A DNA stretch of 64,000 bases from NCBI GenBank assembly GCA_963762205.1, contig CAVXJZ010000003.1, positions 744,001 to 808,000 of the forward strand, given 5' to 3'. A program made the position numbers and the translations under genes. The notes beneath the pieces are model-generated. The model searched no databases. It was not told where the DNA came from and worked only from the letters and a program-made list of their open reading frames with translations. The DNA comes from VRUE01 sp963762205. Its GTDB lineage: Bacteria > Actinomycetota > Thermoleophilia > Solirubrobacterales > 70-9. Of this stretch, positions 8,389-17,064 are shown in pieces (position 1 is the first letter of the stretch; each line of letters begins with the position of its first letter).

Positions 8389-9825
8389 TCACGAATCGGG
8401 GCCGCCGGCGGCCAGGCGGCGCTTGAGCTCGGCCGCTCCGGGCGCGTCGAAGATCGTGAGGGCGATGGCGACGGCCACCGCGTGCAGTCCCGAGACCGGG
8501 AACAGTCGGGGGTCGCCGGGCAGCCTGTCGGCGCTTTCCGGGAGGAAGAGCTCGGCGATCACCGGCGTGCGCTCGCCCGCCGAGCGCAGCACATGCAGGG
8601 CCGAGAGGGTCGCGCCGGCGTCGGAGAGGCGCAGGTCGGCGCTGGTCGGGCTGGGGGAGACGAGGATCAGGTCCGGTTCGGCCGCACCGAGGTCCTGGCG
8701 CAGTCGCTCGGGGGCGCTCGGCGAAGCCTCGACGAAGTCGACCGGCACGCCGCTTCGGTCCCCGCCGTCGAGAAAGGAGTCGAATGCCCGGCGGGTGGCG
8801 ATCATCGTCACCGCGAAACGCTCGGCGCCGAACTGGGCGAGGTCTTCCATCAGGGCCGGCGCGTTTATTCCGCAGCCGACGATGGTCAGGCGCAGGGGCC
8901 GGCCCTCGGCATCGGCGCCGGCCCACGCCTCGCGCACCCTCGCGCACCAGTCGGCGTCGGCGGCCCCTCCGGAGTCGAGCCCGGGCACCGACGAGAGGGA
9001 CTCGGGCTCGGTGATCGCGAGGCGCAGCACCGCGGAGACCGTGCGGTCGGCGACCACGGCGTCCCAGGAGTCGGGGAACAGGCCCCAGGACGCGTCGACG
9101 TTGCGCCCCCGCCGGAACAGCATCCTGACCATCGGATCGGCCCGGCGCTCCTTCAGGTAGGGGAGCAGGGCGAGGCCGCTCTGGGTCGCCTCGACGTCGG
9201 CGGCCTCGGCGAGCAGGGGGCCGCTGCTCGAGGGCATGAGCAGGACCGCCCTCGCCGCCTCGGCGGCGCCCAGTTCGAAGCCCGAATCGCCGGCGGTGTC
9301 GCCGAAGACGATCTCGGTCCTGAGGTCACCGCAGGCGTCGCGCAGCGCCGCGCGGAGCTGGTCCCTGGAGTCTCGCGCCTCCTCCGGGGCGAGCACCGCC
9401 AGGCGCTTCAGCGTCGGGTCCTGGCGGGCGGCCTGGGCGATCCCGCGGGCCGCCACGGGGATCAGGTCGAGGCCGCCGACGATCAGCACGTGCCCGCGGG
9501 CGCGCAGCGGGCTGCTCGACCGCCCGAGCTGCTCCAGCGAGCTGCCGAGCTGCTCGGAGACGACGGTGAAGAGGACCCCGACGATCAGGACCAGCCCGGT
9601 GATCACCTGGAAGAGCCCGACCGCCCGCTCGCCGGCGCTCTCGTCGTCCTGGAGGGAGGACGGGTCGAGCAGGTGCAGGGTCGCCGACCAGAGGGATTCG
9701 CCGAAGTCCTCGTGTTGATTGAGCGCGAACTGGGCCAGGGCGGCGCTGCCGAGCACGATCAGGGCCACCGCCGAGAGCAGGAGCACGAGGCGCCCGACGG
9801 TCGTCTCGGTGGCCCGCCTCAGCAT
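8389..9825 (-). CDS. CASTOR/POLLUX-type ion channel-like protein with NAD-binding domains
   Basis: 478 aa from ATG 9825. Two hydrophobic segments (RLVLLLSAVALIVLGSAALA, residues 11-30, and VGLFQVITGLVLIVGVLFTV, near 75) flank a pore-loop-like region. A Rossmann start (GHVLIVGGLDLIPVAARGIA) follows, and a second one is near residue 320 (LRLTIVGCGINAPALMEDLA). This is the layout of the CASTOR/POLLUX (DMI1) channel family, related to RCK-gated potassium channels. The ATG overlaps the end of the preceding membrane-protein gene (ATGCTGA), so the two are translationally coupled and probably act together. An extended upstream open frame is a shadow of the neighbour and was not used. Confidence 0.78.
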   Translation of the reverse strand: MLRRATETTVGRLVLLLSAVALIVLGSAALAQFALNQHEDFGESLWSATLHLLDPSSLQDDESAGERAVGLFQVITGLVLIVGVLFTVVSEQLGSSLEQLGRSSSPLRARGHVLIVGGLDLIPVAARGIAQAARQDPTLKRLAVLAPEEARDSRDQLRAALRDACGDLRTEIVFGDTAGDSGFELGAAEAARAVLLMPSSSGPLLAEAADVEATQSGLALLPYLKERRADPMVRMLFRRGRNVDASWGLFPDSWDAVVADRTVSAVLRLAITEPESLSSVPGLDSGGAADADWCARVREAWAGADAEGRPLRLTIVGCGINAPALMEDLAQFGAERFAVTMIATRRAFDSFLDGGDRSGVPVDFVEASPSAPERLRQDLGAAEPDLILVSPSPTSADLRLSDAGATLSALHVLRSAGERTPVIAELFLPESADRLPGDPRLFPVSGLHAVAVAIALTIFDAPGAAELKRRLAAGGPDS

Positions 9826-10793
9826 TCGGCGAGCCGCTCCGCCAGCCAGAGGTCGCAGAGCCAGTCGGCCTGTCCGCCGCCATGTCGGGTGACGACCACG
9901 CCGTCGGGGCCTCCTCTCACCGAGACCTTGCGCCAGCGGGTCGAGCTGGGCACCGCGTCGAGTGCCGCGACCACCTCCGGCGGCGCGCCCCGGGCGGGGC
10001 GCACGCCTCCGTCGCGGGCCTTGGCCTCGAACTCGGGCGCAGCGACCGCGATGGCGACCTCGCTCCCCGCGGAGATGTCGGCCCCGCCGAGGCGCACGGA
10101 GACCCGGCGCTCGTGGCGGGTGCCCTCGAGGACGAGCTCCCCGCGCACGCGCGGGCCCATCCGCGGCGTGACCGGCTCGCGCATCTCGATCCTCACCGTG
10201 GGTCGCTCGGTCACCTCCAGCGCCAGCGGCGCCATCGCCCTGCCGACGAGCTCGTAGCCGCGGTCCATCTCGCCGCCCGGCGCCACCGCGCGAATGCCGC
10301 CGTAGACGGCGACGATCACGATCAGCGGCCCGCCGATCAGCAGCGGCACGAAGCTTTCGAGGAGGTAGACGGGCGGCACCGTCAGAAATATCAGCGCGAC
10401 CACGACCATGCCGAGCCTCTGGCTGCGTCGCCCCGCGTCCCACGTCCGGCTGCGGGCGCGGATCGCATCGTCGTCGATCGGGCGCACAGCGAGCGCCGCC
10501 CAGAGCTCGGGCTCCGACATCGTCGTCGGGTTCTCGATCTCGCGGCCGCCGCCCTCGGCCGCGGCGCGACCGGTGCCGCGCGCCCCCGCCTCCGCGGCCC
10601 GCTCGAGGTCCGAGCGCTGCAGGGCGAGGAGGACGACGAAGAAGACCGCGAGGACGCTGAAGATCAGGCCCATGGTCAGCTTCGGGTTTGCCTCGCCGCC
10701 GCCGGTCGTCAGAGCGATGACGACGACCAGCGCGGCGACCACGAGCACCCCGATCAGGCCGAACCGTCTCGATCGCGTGAAGCCGCCGGCCAT
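9819..10793 (-). CDS. Membrane protein of unknown function, partner of channel-like gene
   Basis: 324 aa with two hydrophobic segments near the N-terminus (FGLIGVLVVAALVVVIALTT and LTMGLIFSVLAVFFVVLLAL) and two more near residues 125-160 (MVVVALIFLTVPPVYLLESF, LLIGGPLIVIVAVYGGI). The C-terminal half is soluble and beta-rich. I do not recognise the family. The 7-nt overlap with the channel-like gene suggests an accessory subunit or sensor for it. TAGCCT at 10805-10800 ends 6 nt before the ATG, so transcription is probably leaderless and this gene heads the four-gene minus-strand run down to 6685. Confidence 0.7.
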   Translation of the reverse strand: MAGGFTRSRRFGLIGVLVVAALVVVIALTTGGGEANPKLTMGLIFSVLAVFFVVLLALQRSDLERAAEAGARGTGRAAAEGGGREIENPTTMSEPELWAALAVRPIDDDAIRARSRTWDAGRRSQRLGMVVVALIFLTVPPVYLLESFVPLLIGGPLIVIVAVYGGIRAVAPGGEMDRGYELVGRAMAPLALEVTERPTVRIEMREPVTPRMGPRVRGELVLEGTRHERRVSVRLGGADISAGSEVAIAVAAPEFEAKARDGGVRPARGAPPEVVAALDAVPSSTRWRKVSVRGGPDGVVVTRHGGGQADWLCDLWLAERLAEC

Positions 10794-10799
10794 CGCGCC

Positions 10800-10805
10800 A
10801 GGCTA
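10800..10805 (-). promoter_or_regulatory. -10 element, leaderless start of membrane-protein operon
   Basis: TAGCCT on the minus strand, 6 nt before ATG 10793. An overlapping TATAGC (10807-10802) is an alternative register with 8 nt spacing. Confidence 0.5.
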
Positions 10806-10807
10806 TA

Positions 10808-10856
10808 CGCCGGCGGGCCGATCTTCGCCCGCTCGCCGGCGTTCGGCCCGCCGGCG
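10808..10856. promoter_or_regulatory. 14-bp hairpin in the acetolactate decarboxylase leader
   Basis: CGCCGGCGGGCCGA (10808-10821) and TCGGCCCGCCGGCG (10843-10856) are perfect inverted repeats with a 21-nt loop, lying between divergent genes. If transcription of the decarboxylase starts from TATACG at 10804-10809, the hairpin is in its 5' leader. If it starts from AAGACT at 10863-10868 (6 nt before the ATG), the hairpin is upstream DNA and could be an operator. Confidence 0.45.
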
Positions 10857-10874
10857 CTGTGGAAGACTCTCGCG

Positions 10875-11654
10875 ATGCTCGACGAGCAATGGATCCGTTC
10901 GCTGCACGTCGAGGCGCTGCGCCGGGAGGAACTGCATGCCGACCGCGAGCCGCACGTCCTCTTCCAGGCTTCGACGATCGGCGCCCTGCTCGACGGCGCC
11001 TACGACGGCGACCTCAGCTTCGCCGAGCTGGCCGCGCACGGCGACCTCGGCCTGGGCACGCTCAACGGGCTCGACGGCGAGATGATCGCGCTCGACGGCG
11101 ACTTCTACAGGGCCGACGTCGACGGCCGGGTCCACCCGGTGGCGGCGGAGGAGCGGACGCCGTTCGCCGTCGTCACCCGATTCGAACCCACCGTCGAGGC
11201 GGAGATCGAGGGGCCGCTCTCCCACGCCGAGCTGCTGGCGCGACTGGACCGCCTCGTCCCCACAACCGCGTCCTCCTGCGCGATCCGCCTCGACGGCTCC
11301 TTCGAGCTGGTCCGCGCCCGCTCGGTCCCGCGCCAGAGCCCGCCCTACCGCCCGCTGACCGAGGTCGTCTCCGAACAGCACGAGTTCGAGCTCGCGGAGG
11401 TCTCCGGGACGATGCTCGGCTTCCGCTTCCCGAGCTACGTCGAGGGGATCGAGGTCGGCGGCTATCACCTTCACTTCATCGACGAGGCGCGGGCGCGTGG
11501 CGGCCACGTTCTCGACTCGGTCCCGACCAGCCTGCGGGTGCGGCTCGACCCCTCCGACGATCTGCACGTCGAGCTCCCGCCCCGGGTCAGCCTCGCCGAC
11601 CCGGACCTCTCCGCGCAGGCTCACGCCGCCGTCGCGCGGGTGGAGCGCGGCTGA
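10875..11654 (+). CDS. budA: Alpha-acetolactate decarboxylase
   Basis: 259 aa from ATG 10875, the normal family length. It decarboxylates (S)-2-acetolactate to acetoin (EC 4.1.1.5), in acetoin/butanediol overflow metabolism and in balancing branched-chain amino-acid precursors. Family hallmarks are QASTIGALLDGAYDGDLSF near residue 30, GLGTLNGLDGEMIALDG near 60 with the catalytic-region Glu, and the metal-ligand motif GYHLHF followed by GGHVLD near 205. No acetolactate synthase is nearby. The longer upstream open frame is antisense shadow and was rejected. Confidence 0.95.
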   Translation: MLDEQWIRSLHVEALRREELHADREPHVLFQASTIGALLDGAYDGDLSFAELAAHGDLGLGTLNGLDGEMIALDGDFYRADVDGRVHPVAAEERTPFAVVTRFEPTVEAEIEGPLSHAELLARLDRLVPTTASSCAIRLDGSFELVRARSVPRQSPPYRPLTEVVSEQHEFELAEVSGTMLGFRFPSYVEGIEVGGYHLHFIDEARARGGHVLDSVPTSLRVRLDPSDDLHVELPPRVSLADPDLSAQAHAAVARVERG

Positions 11655-11673
11655 CGCAGCCCCCCGGCCCGCG

Positions 11674-13131
11674 CTAGCAGCGCCTGTAGAGGACCCAGGA
11701 CTCGTTGCGGGCGACCGGCCTGAAGCCGGGCGGCACGGGCGTCTCGAGCCGGGCCGGGTCATTCGGGTCGAGGACGAAGTTGTGGACGACGAAATCGTCG
11801 GCCGGGTCGAGGAAGTGGCCGCGCCGTGGCTGGCGCTGCTCGCTGCTGCTGACGATGCGGCCGGGTCGGACTTCGAGGTCGAAGGCGAGGCGGGGAACGG
11901 CGCGGTGGTTGGGCACCGAGATCGGGCCGCAGACCGGCTCGAAGGCGCCCGATTCGGCGAGGTCGCCCAGGTCCCCCTCGATCGTCGCCTGGTTGGTGAG
12001 GTCGACGTCGACGCGGTCGAGCAGGTCGTACTGGTTCGGCCCCCAGAGGACGAACATCGCGGCGACGAGGACGGCGAAGGCCTGCCAGGCGAGACGCCAG
12101 GGGTGGCCGGTTTCGAGCAGCCGCCAGCCGAGCAGGCCGAGGGCGGCGAAGACCGCCAGGATCGCGGCGGCGAGCATCGTGTAGCGGGGCAGGATCGCGA
12201 GCCCGGCGCAGGCGAGGATCGCGAAGGCGCCCAGGGCGAGGGCGGCGGCGGCGACGCCGACCGCGCTGCGCCGGCGCAGGAAGGCGAGGCCGAGGACGAC
12301 ACCGCCGAAGGCGCCGACCATCCCCGGCCACTGGAGGACCTCGCCGAGCCTCCTCGGCCCGTAGAGGACGAGGTCGACGGGGCCGGTCTGGCGGTTGAGC
12401 GTCTCGACGGTATCGCGGGTGCCGTTGAACGAGTAGGTGGGGCTGCCGGTCGTGATCCAGTCGAAAAGCGCCCAGATCACCGGCGCCGCGATCGCGAGAC
12501 ACGCAACGCCGACCAACCATCCCCGCCGATGGGCCGAAAAACGAAGCCCGAGCGCGTCTTTCGGCCCGTCCGCGGTGAGCAGGAGGTAGGCGAGGTAGGC
12601 GAGCGAGAAGAGCCAGGCCTCGGGGCGCAGGAGGCCGGCGGGGACGAGCAGGGCGAGGACCGGCCAGCCGGCCCGCGGCCGCCTCGTCTCGATCAGCAGG
12701 GCGCCCAGGCAGAGGGCGATGTAGGGAAGGTCGACGTAGGCGCGCAGCCCGTTGGAGAGGAACGGCGCGCGGGTGAGGACGATCAGCGCCGCGACGGCGC
12801 CGATCGGGCGGTCGAACCAGAGTGAGCCGAGCCGGTAGACGAGGTAGCCGATCAGGCCCAGGGAGGCGTAGGCGACGACCATGGTCAGGTCGACGGCTCC
12901 GCTGCCGAGGGGCGAGGTGACGAGGCCGAACAGTTCGGACAGCGGGTGCGGGGTGGGGGGGAGCGCCGCGCCGCGATCGGGGCTCAGCCCTTCGGCGAGT
13001 TCGCGGCCCCAGACGAGGCTGTAGATCGTGTCGTAGTTGGGAAAGCCGACCGGGAAGAGCAGCAGTAGCAGCGCCGCCACGGCGGCGACCCAGGCGGCCG
13101 GCGTCAGCCAGTTGCGGGCCCCGGATGGCAC
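11674..13131 (-). CDS. GT-C family glycosyltransferase-like membrane protein
   Basis: 485 aa from GTG 13131; an in-frame GTG at 13257 would add 42 residues but would run into the dnaX promoter. About ten hydrophobic segments follow a first luminal loop carrying NYDTIYSLVWGREL, with the acidic residue expected of GT39/dolichyl-phosphate-type transferases. A polar C-terminal domain of about 100 residues (GNESWVLYRRC-like end) faces outside. Such proteins transfer sugars from polyprenyl carriers; the acceptor is unknown. A second protein of the type is at 41550. Confidence 0.7.
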   Translation of the reverse strand: MPSGARNWLTPAAWVAAVAALLLLLFPVGFPNYDTIYSLVWGRELAEGLSPDRGAALPPTPHPLSELFGLVTSPLGSGAVDLTMVVAYASLGLIGYLVYRLGSLWFDRPIGAVAALIVLTRAPFLSNGLRAYVDLPYIALCLGALLIETRRPRAGWPVLALLVPAGLLRPEAWLFSLAYLAYLLLTADGPKDALGLRFSAHRRGWLVGVACLAIAAPVIWALFDWITTGSPTYSFNGTRDTVETLNRQTGPVDLVLYGPRRLGEVLQWPGMVGAFGGVVLGLAFLRRRSAVGVAAAALALGAFAILACAGLAILPRYTMLAAAILAVFAALGLLGWRLLETGHPWRLAWQAFAVLVAAMFVLWGPNQYDLLDRVDVDLTNQATIEGDLGDLAESGAFEPVCGPISVPNHRAVPRLAFDLEVRPGRIVSSSEQRQPRRGHFLDPADDFVVHNFVLDPNDPARLETPVPPGFRPVARNESWVLYRRC

Positions 13132-13258
13132 CGCCGCACGGTATCGGGGCCGGCCGCCATCCGAGTTCGCCTCCTGTCGTCCATGCCCTGCGAAAGGCGA
13201 GTTCGGCGAATCGGTGGCCGGCGATTTGCGCGGCCAAAGAACCCCGATCTCGCACAAG

Positions 13259-13264
13259 TAGACT
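13259..13264 (+). promoter_or_regulatory. -10 element of dnaX, leaderless
   Basis: TAGACT, 7 nt before GTG 13272. There is no Shine-Dalgarno sequence between, so the transcript probably begins at the start codon. Confidence 0.55.
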
Positions 13265-13271
13265 GGCCCCA

Positions 13272-15053
13272 GTGCCGTCCGCCAGCGACTCGACGTCCCT
13301 CTACCGCCGCCACCGCCCCGGTTCCTTCGATGAGGTCGTGGGCCAGCAGCACGTCGTCCGCACGCTTCGCAACGCGGTCGAGAGGGACAAGGTCCACCAC
13401 GCCTACCTGTTCGTCGGCTCGCGGGGGACCGGCAAGACCTCGATGGCCAAGATCCTCGCCCGCTCCCTCAACTGCGAGCGCGGCGGCCCGACCACGACCC
13501 CCTGTGGAGAGTGCGAGTCCTGCCTGACGATCGCCTCGGGGACCTCCGTCGACGTGATCGAGATGGACGCCGCCTCGAATCGCTCCGTCGACGACGTCCG
13601 CGACCTGCGCGAGCGGGTCGCCTACGCACCGGCAGGCGGCCGCTGGAAGGTCTACATCCTCGACGAGGCCCACATGCTCACCAAGGAGGCCTGGAACGCC
13701 TTCCTCAAGACACTGGAGGAGCCGCCCCCGAACACCGTCTTCGTGCTCGCCACCACCGAGTCCCACAAGGTGATGGCGACGATCGCCGACCGCTGCCAGC
13801 GCTTCGACTTCCAGCGCCCCTCGCTGGAGCAGATCTCGACCGTGCTCGAGCGGGTCTCCGAGGCCGAGGGGATCGAGATCGAGGCCGGGGCGACGGCGAT
13901 GATCGCCCGCTCCGCCTCGGGCAGCTTCCGCGACGCGCTCGGGACCCTCGACCAGCTTGTCTCCTTCGGCGGCGAGCGGGTCGCGCTCGACGACGTGATG
14001 GAGCTGATCGGCGCCGTCGACGCGGAGCTGCTCTTCGGCGCGGTCGACGCGATCGTCGCCGAGGACCCGAAGGCCGTCCTGCTCGGGGTCGAGGAGATGG
14101 CCCGCTCCGGCCGCGACCCGGCCCAGTTCGCGCGCGACATGCTCGCCCACCTGCGCCACCTGCTCGTCATCCAGACCGTCGGCGAGGTGCCGGGCACGTT
14201 TGTCGTCACCGCCACCGACGAGGCCCGGCTCGAGGCCCAGGCAGCGGCGATCGGGGCGGCGTCCCTGGTCCGCACGATCGACGAGCTGGCAGCGGCCCTG
14301 ACCGCGGTGCGCGAGGGGGACGACGCCCGCCTCGCGGTCGAGGTCGCGCTGCTGAAGGCCGCCCGGCCTGACCTCGACCCCTCGACCGAGGGGCTGCTGC
14401 GGCGCGTCGAGCGACTGGAGCAGGGCCTGGGACGCGGTGGGTCGGGGGTCCCGTCGTCGGATCCGGGGGGCGCTGCGGGCCGAGCTGTCCTCGACCCCCC
14501 GAATCCGACACCGCCCCCGACAGCCACGTCTCCCGAGAACAACGAAGCTGAGCCGGACGAGGGTGAGGACCTCTCGTCGTCGACCGATGCGGAGCCTGCC
14601 GCGGGTGGCGCGGACTCGGGGGGGTCGAGAACGGAGACCCCGCCCGCAGACCCCCCCGAGGTCGCGTCAGGACCCGCGGCCGACCCGCCACCGTCCGGGG
14701 TAGGCCTCGATGAGGTCGTCCAGGTCTGGCCGGCGGTGATCGACAACCTGAGGCAGAGCGCGCCGGCGCTGGCGGCGACCTTCGACGGAGCGCGGCCGGT
14801 CGCTCTCGAGGGAGACGCTCTGCAAGTCGGGTTCCCCGCCGACTCGACCTTCAACAAGCGCAAGGCGGAGGCGCCCGACAAGCGCGAGCTGGTCGCGGCC
14901 GCCGTCGAGGCGGTGCTGGGCGCGCGCCTGCGGCCCGCCTACGTCCTGCTCGACGGCGAGCCCGCGGGCGAGGGGGGCGGCGAGGAGGATGTCGACCACG
15001 AGGCGCTGGTCGAGAAGCTGAAGAGCGAATTCAACGCGGAGGAGGTCGGTTAG
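13272..15053 (+). CDS. dnaX: DNA polymerase III subunit gamma/tau
   Basis: 593 aa from GTG 13272. It is the ATPase of the clamp loader that places the beta clamp on DNA. Walker A GSRGTGKT is at residues 49-56, the zinc-module cysteines are C68, C78, C81 and C84, Walker B/DEAH is in YILDEAHM near 130, and the sensor-1 region reads VFVLATTE. Residues 390-480 are a Pro/Glu/Asp-rich linker before a C-terminal tau-like domain. I see no A-rich slippery site, so a separate gamma form by frameshifting is not supported. The stop codon abuts the ybaB start (TAG-GTG). Confidence 0.97.
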   Translation: MPSASDSTSLYRRHRPGSFDEVVGQQHVVRTLRNAVERDKVHHAYLFVGSRGTGKTSMAKILARSLNCERGGPTTTPCGECESCLTIASGTSVDVIEMDAASNRSVDDVRDLRERVAYAPAGGRWKVYILDEAHMLTKEAWNAFLKTLEEPPPNTVFVLATTESHKVMATIADRCQRFDFQRPSLEQISTVLERVSEAEGIEIEAGATAMIARSASGSFRDALGTLDQLVSFGGERVALDDVMELIGAVDAELLFGAVDAIVAEDPKAVLLGVEEMARSGRDPAQFARDMLAHLRHLLVIQTVGEVPGTFVVTATDEARLEAQAAAIGAASLVRTIDELAAALTAVREGDDARLAVEVALLKAARPDLDPSTEGLLRRVERLEQGLGRGGSGVPSSDPGGAAGRAVLDPPNPTPPPTATSPENNEAEPDEGEDLSSSTDAEPAAGGADSGGSRTETPPADPPEVASGPAADPPPSGVGLDEVVQVWPAVIDNLRQSAPALAATFDGARPVALEGDALQVGFPADSTFNKRKAEAPDKRELVAAAVEAVLGARLRPAYVLLDGEPAGEGGGEEDVDHEALVEKLKSEFNAEEVG

Positions 15054-15389
15054 GTGGCCAGAGGCGGAATGCCCGGGGGCTTCGATGTCAACGCCCTGAT
15101 GAAACAGGCGCAGCAGATGCAGACCGAGATGCTGCAGGCGCAGGAGCAGCTCAAGGACGAGGTCGTCGAGGCCAGTGCCGGCGGCGGCATGGTCAAGGTG
15201 AAGATGGGCGGCGACCTGACCCTGCGCGAGATCTCGATCGACCCGGACGCGATCGACCCCGAGGAGGCCGAGCTGCTCGCCGAGATGGTGCAGGCGGCCG
15301 TCAACGAGGGCCTGCGCGCGGCCCAGGAGCTGGCCAGCTCGAAAATGGGCGGCATCACCGGAGGTCTGGGCGGCCTCCCGGGGCTCTGA
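15054..15389 (+). CDS. YbaB/EbfC family nucleoid-associated protein
   Basis: 111 aa, starting with GTG directly after the dnaX stop. The central VKVKMGGDLTLREISIDPDAI and the flanking helices rich in QAQQMQTEML are typical of YbaB/EbfC, small dimeric DNA-binding proteins. The dnaX-ybaB-recR order is conserved across bacteria. The N-terminal glycine-rich extension (ARGGMPGGFDV) is common in actinobacteria. Confidence 0.95.
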   Translation: MARGGMPGGFDVNALMKQAQQMQTEMLQAQEQLKDEVVEASAGGGMVKVKMGGDLTLREISIDPDAIDPEEAELLAEMVQAAVNEGLRAAQELASSKMGGITGGLGGLPGL

Positions 15390-15428
15390 GCCAGTGCGTA
15401 GCGAGCGTGCATACATGACTCTTCGCGG

Positions 15429-16061
15429 GTGGAGCGCCGGCGAAGCCCGGTCGTTGTGAGCAGCGAGGGGCCGGCGCCGCTCGCGCGCCTGGTCGCCGAG
15501 CTCGCGCGGCTGCCCGGGATCGGCCAGCGCACGGCCCAGCGACTCGCCTTCCACATCCTGCGGGCCCCCGACGAGGAGGCGGAGGGCCTGGCGACCGCGA
15601 TCCGCGAGGTGAAGGAGAGAGTCGGTCTGTGCGAGCGCTGCTTCAACCTCTCCGAGGGGCCGCTCTGCCGGATCTGCGCCGATCCCGGCCGCGAGCAGTC
15701 GACGATCTGCGTGGTCGAGGAGCCCGCCGACGTGATCCCGATCGAGCGCACGCATGAATACCGCGGCCTCTACCACGTCCTCGGCGGGGCCCTCTCGCCG
15801 ATCGACGGCGTCGACGCGGAGGACCTGAAGATCGCGGAGTTGGTGCGCAGGGTCGAGGGGGGAGAGGTGACGGAGGTCGTGCTCGCGACAAACCCGACGA
15901 CGACCGGCGAGGCGACCGCCCTCCACATCGCCGAGCTCCTGCGCGACCGGGTTGCCGTTACCCGGCTGGCGAGCGGCCTGCCGGTCGGGGCCGACCTCGA
16001 GCACGCCGACGAGGTGACGCTGGGCAAGGCTCTCGCCGGCCGGCGCAGCATGGGTGCGTAG
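15429..16061 (+). CDS. recR: Recombination mediator protein RecR
   Basis: 210 aa from GTG 15429; an in-frame GTG at 15456 would give 201 aa and is nearly as good. It acts with RecF/RecO to load RecA at gaps. The helix-hairpin-helix reads LARLPGIGQRTAQRLAFHIL, the zinc finger is CERC...CRIC, and the Toprim domain carries CVVEEPADVIPIE and GGALSPIDG. The C-terminal Walker-B-like stretch and ARLASGLPVGADLEHADE-type end are intact. Confidence 0.95.
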   Translation: MERRRSPVVVSSEGPAPLARLVAELARLPGIGQRTAQRLAFHILRAPDEEAEGLATAIREVKERVGLCERCFNLSEGPLCRICADPGREQSTICVVEEPADVIPIERTHEYRGLYHVLGGALSPIDGVDAEDLKIAELVRRVEGGEVTEVVLATNPTTTGEATALHIAELLRDRVAVTRLASGLPVGADLEHADEVTLGKALAGRRSMGA

Positions 16062-16200
16062 AGGTCGGGAAGGGCCACCGCCCGGGGCGCGGTGCCGCAG
16101 GTTCTAGCCGGATGTCAGCTCGCAAATAGCGAAGTTGCGGAGCGCTGGCGTCCGCCGCTTTCGCAAAGGTCTCGGCGTGGCTCGCACCGGGGGCAACGGA

Positions 16201-16953
16201 ATGGATCGCGAGTCGCGCGAGGGCTCGTCCGGGGGGCGGCTGGCTCGCGAGGTCGCGAGCATGCAGGCGGCGCTTCTGGGCAAGCTGCGCAACGAGATGC
16301 AGGACGGGGATCTCGACGCCTTCGCCGCGGCGGCACAGCGCCTGGCGGCTGCGTTCGGCTCGGTCACCGCCGCCGCGGTCGAGCCCGTGGCGGGCCCGCA
16401 GGGCGCCGCCGTGGCAACTCCGGAAGCGCCCGTGCCGCCGCCGCCCTCGTCGACCCCGCCGGCGACCTTCCCCCAGCCGGAGACGCATCCCAGCCTCTAT
16501 CGCCCCGGGCACATGCGCCGCCGTCTCGATCAGATGCTGGAGACATACCGCCGCTACGGCCACCCGTTCTGCCTCGCCGTCTTCGACGTCGCCGGCCCCG
16601 CGGCCCGCAACGGCAACGGCGGCCCTGAGGCGGCCCTGAGCCTGGTCGGCACCGCGCTGCGCGAGAGCGTTCGCCTGGTCGACGAGCCGTACCGGCTCGA
16701 GGAGGACGCGCTCTGCGTGCTGGCTCCCCACCAGGACACGGTCGGCGGCGTGCAGATGACCGAGCGCCTGCTCGGGACGCTGGCCGAGCTGGAGGCCGCC
16801 GGTGGCCTGCCGATCGAGATCTCGGCGGGGGTCGTCGCCTGTCCCGAGCACGGCACCGAAGCCGAGCCGCTCCTCCACGGCGCCGACGAAGCGATGTGGC
16901 GGGCGCGCTCGGTCGGCCAGCCGGTCGGCGTGGGTCGTTTGCAAGATCGCTAG
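16201..16953 (+). CDS. Degenerate GGDEF-domain protein
   Basis: 250 aa from ATG 16201. An N-terminal helical part (residues 10-60) and a Pro/Ala linker lead into a GGDEF-like fold: RRRLDQMLETYRRYGHPFCLAVFDV, then LVGTALRESVRLVDEPYRL. The signature position reads LEEDALCVLAP instead of GG(D/E)EF, and the metal/nucleotide Asp segment is altered, so it is unlikely to synthesise cyclic-di-GMP. It may be a receptor or a structural remnant. It stands alone, 140 nt after recR and upstream of the MerR-type regulator. Confidence 0.65.
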   Translation: MDRESREGSSGGRLAREVASMQAALLGKLRNEMQDGDLDAFAAAAQRLAAAFGSVTAAAVEPVAGPQGAAVATPEAPVPPPPSSTPPATFPQPETHPSLYRPGHMRRRLDQMLETYRRYGHPFCLAVFDVAGPAARNGNGGPEAALSLVGTALRESVRLVDEPYRLEEDALCVLAPHQDTVGGVQMTERLLGTLAELEAAGGLPIEISAGVVACPEHGTEAEPLLHGADEAMWRARSVGQPVGVGRLQDR

Positions 16954-17064
16954 CAAATCGGCGAAATTCGTCCATAACTTGCGTAAACCCGAAGATCGGG
17001 TGGGAGAATTCCGGCCGGCGGCGAAACCCTCTCCGCGACTCGAACCAGAACCACCCACCTTCAG

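Noticed and set aside
13272..15053. Programmed frameshift in dnaX giving a gamma form
   Set aside because: No A-rich slippery heptamer with a following hairpin at a suitable position.
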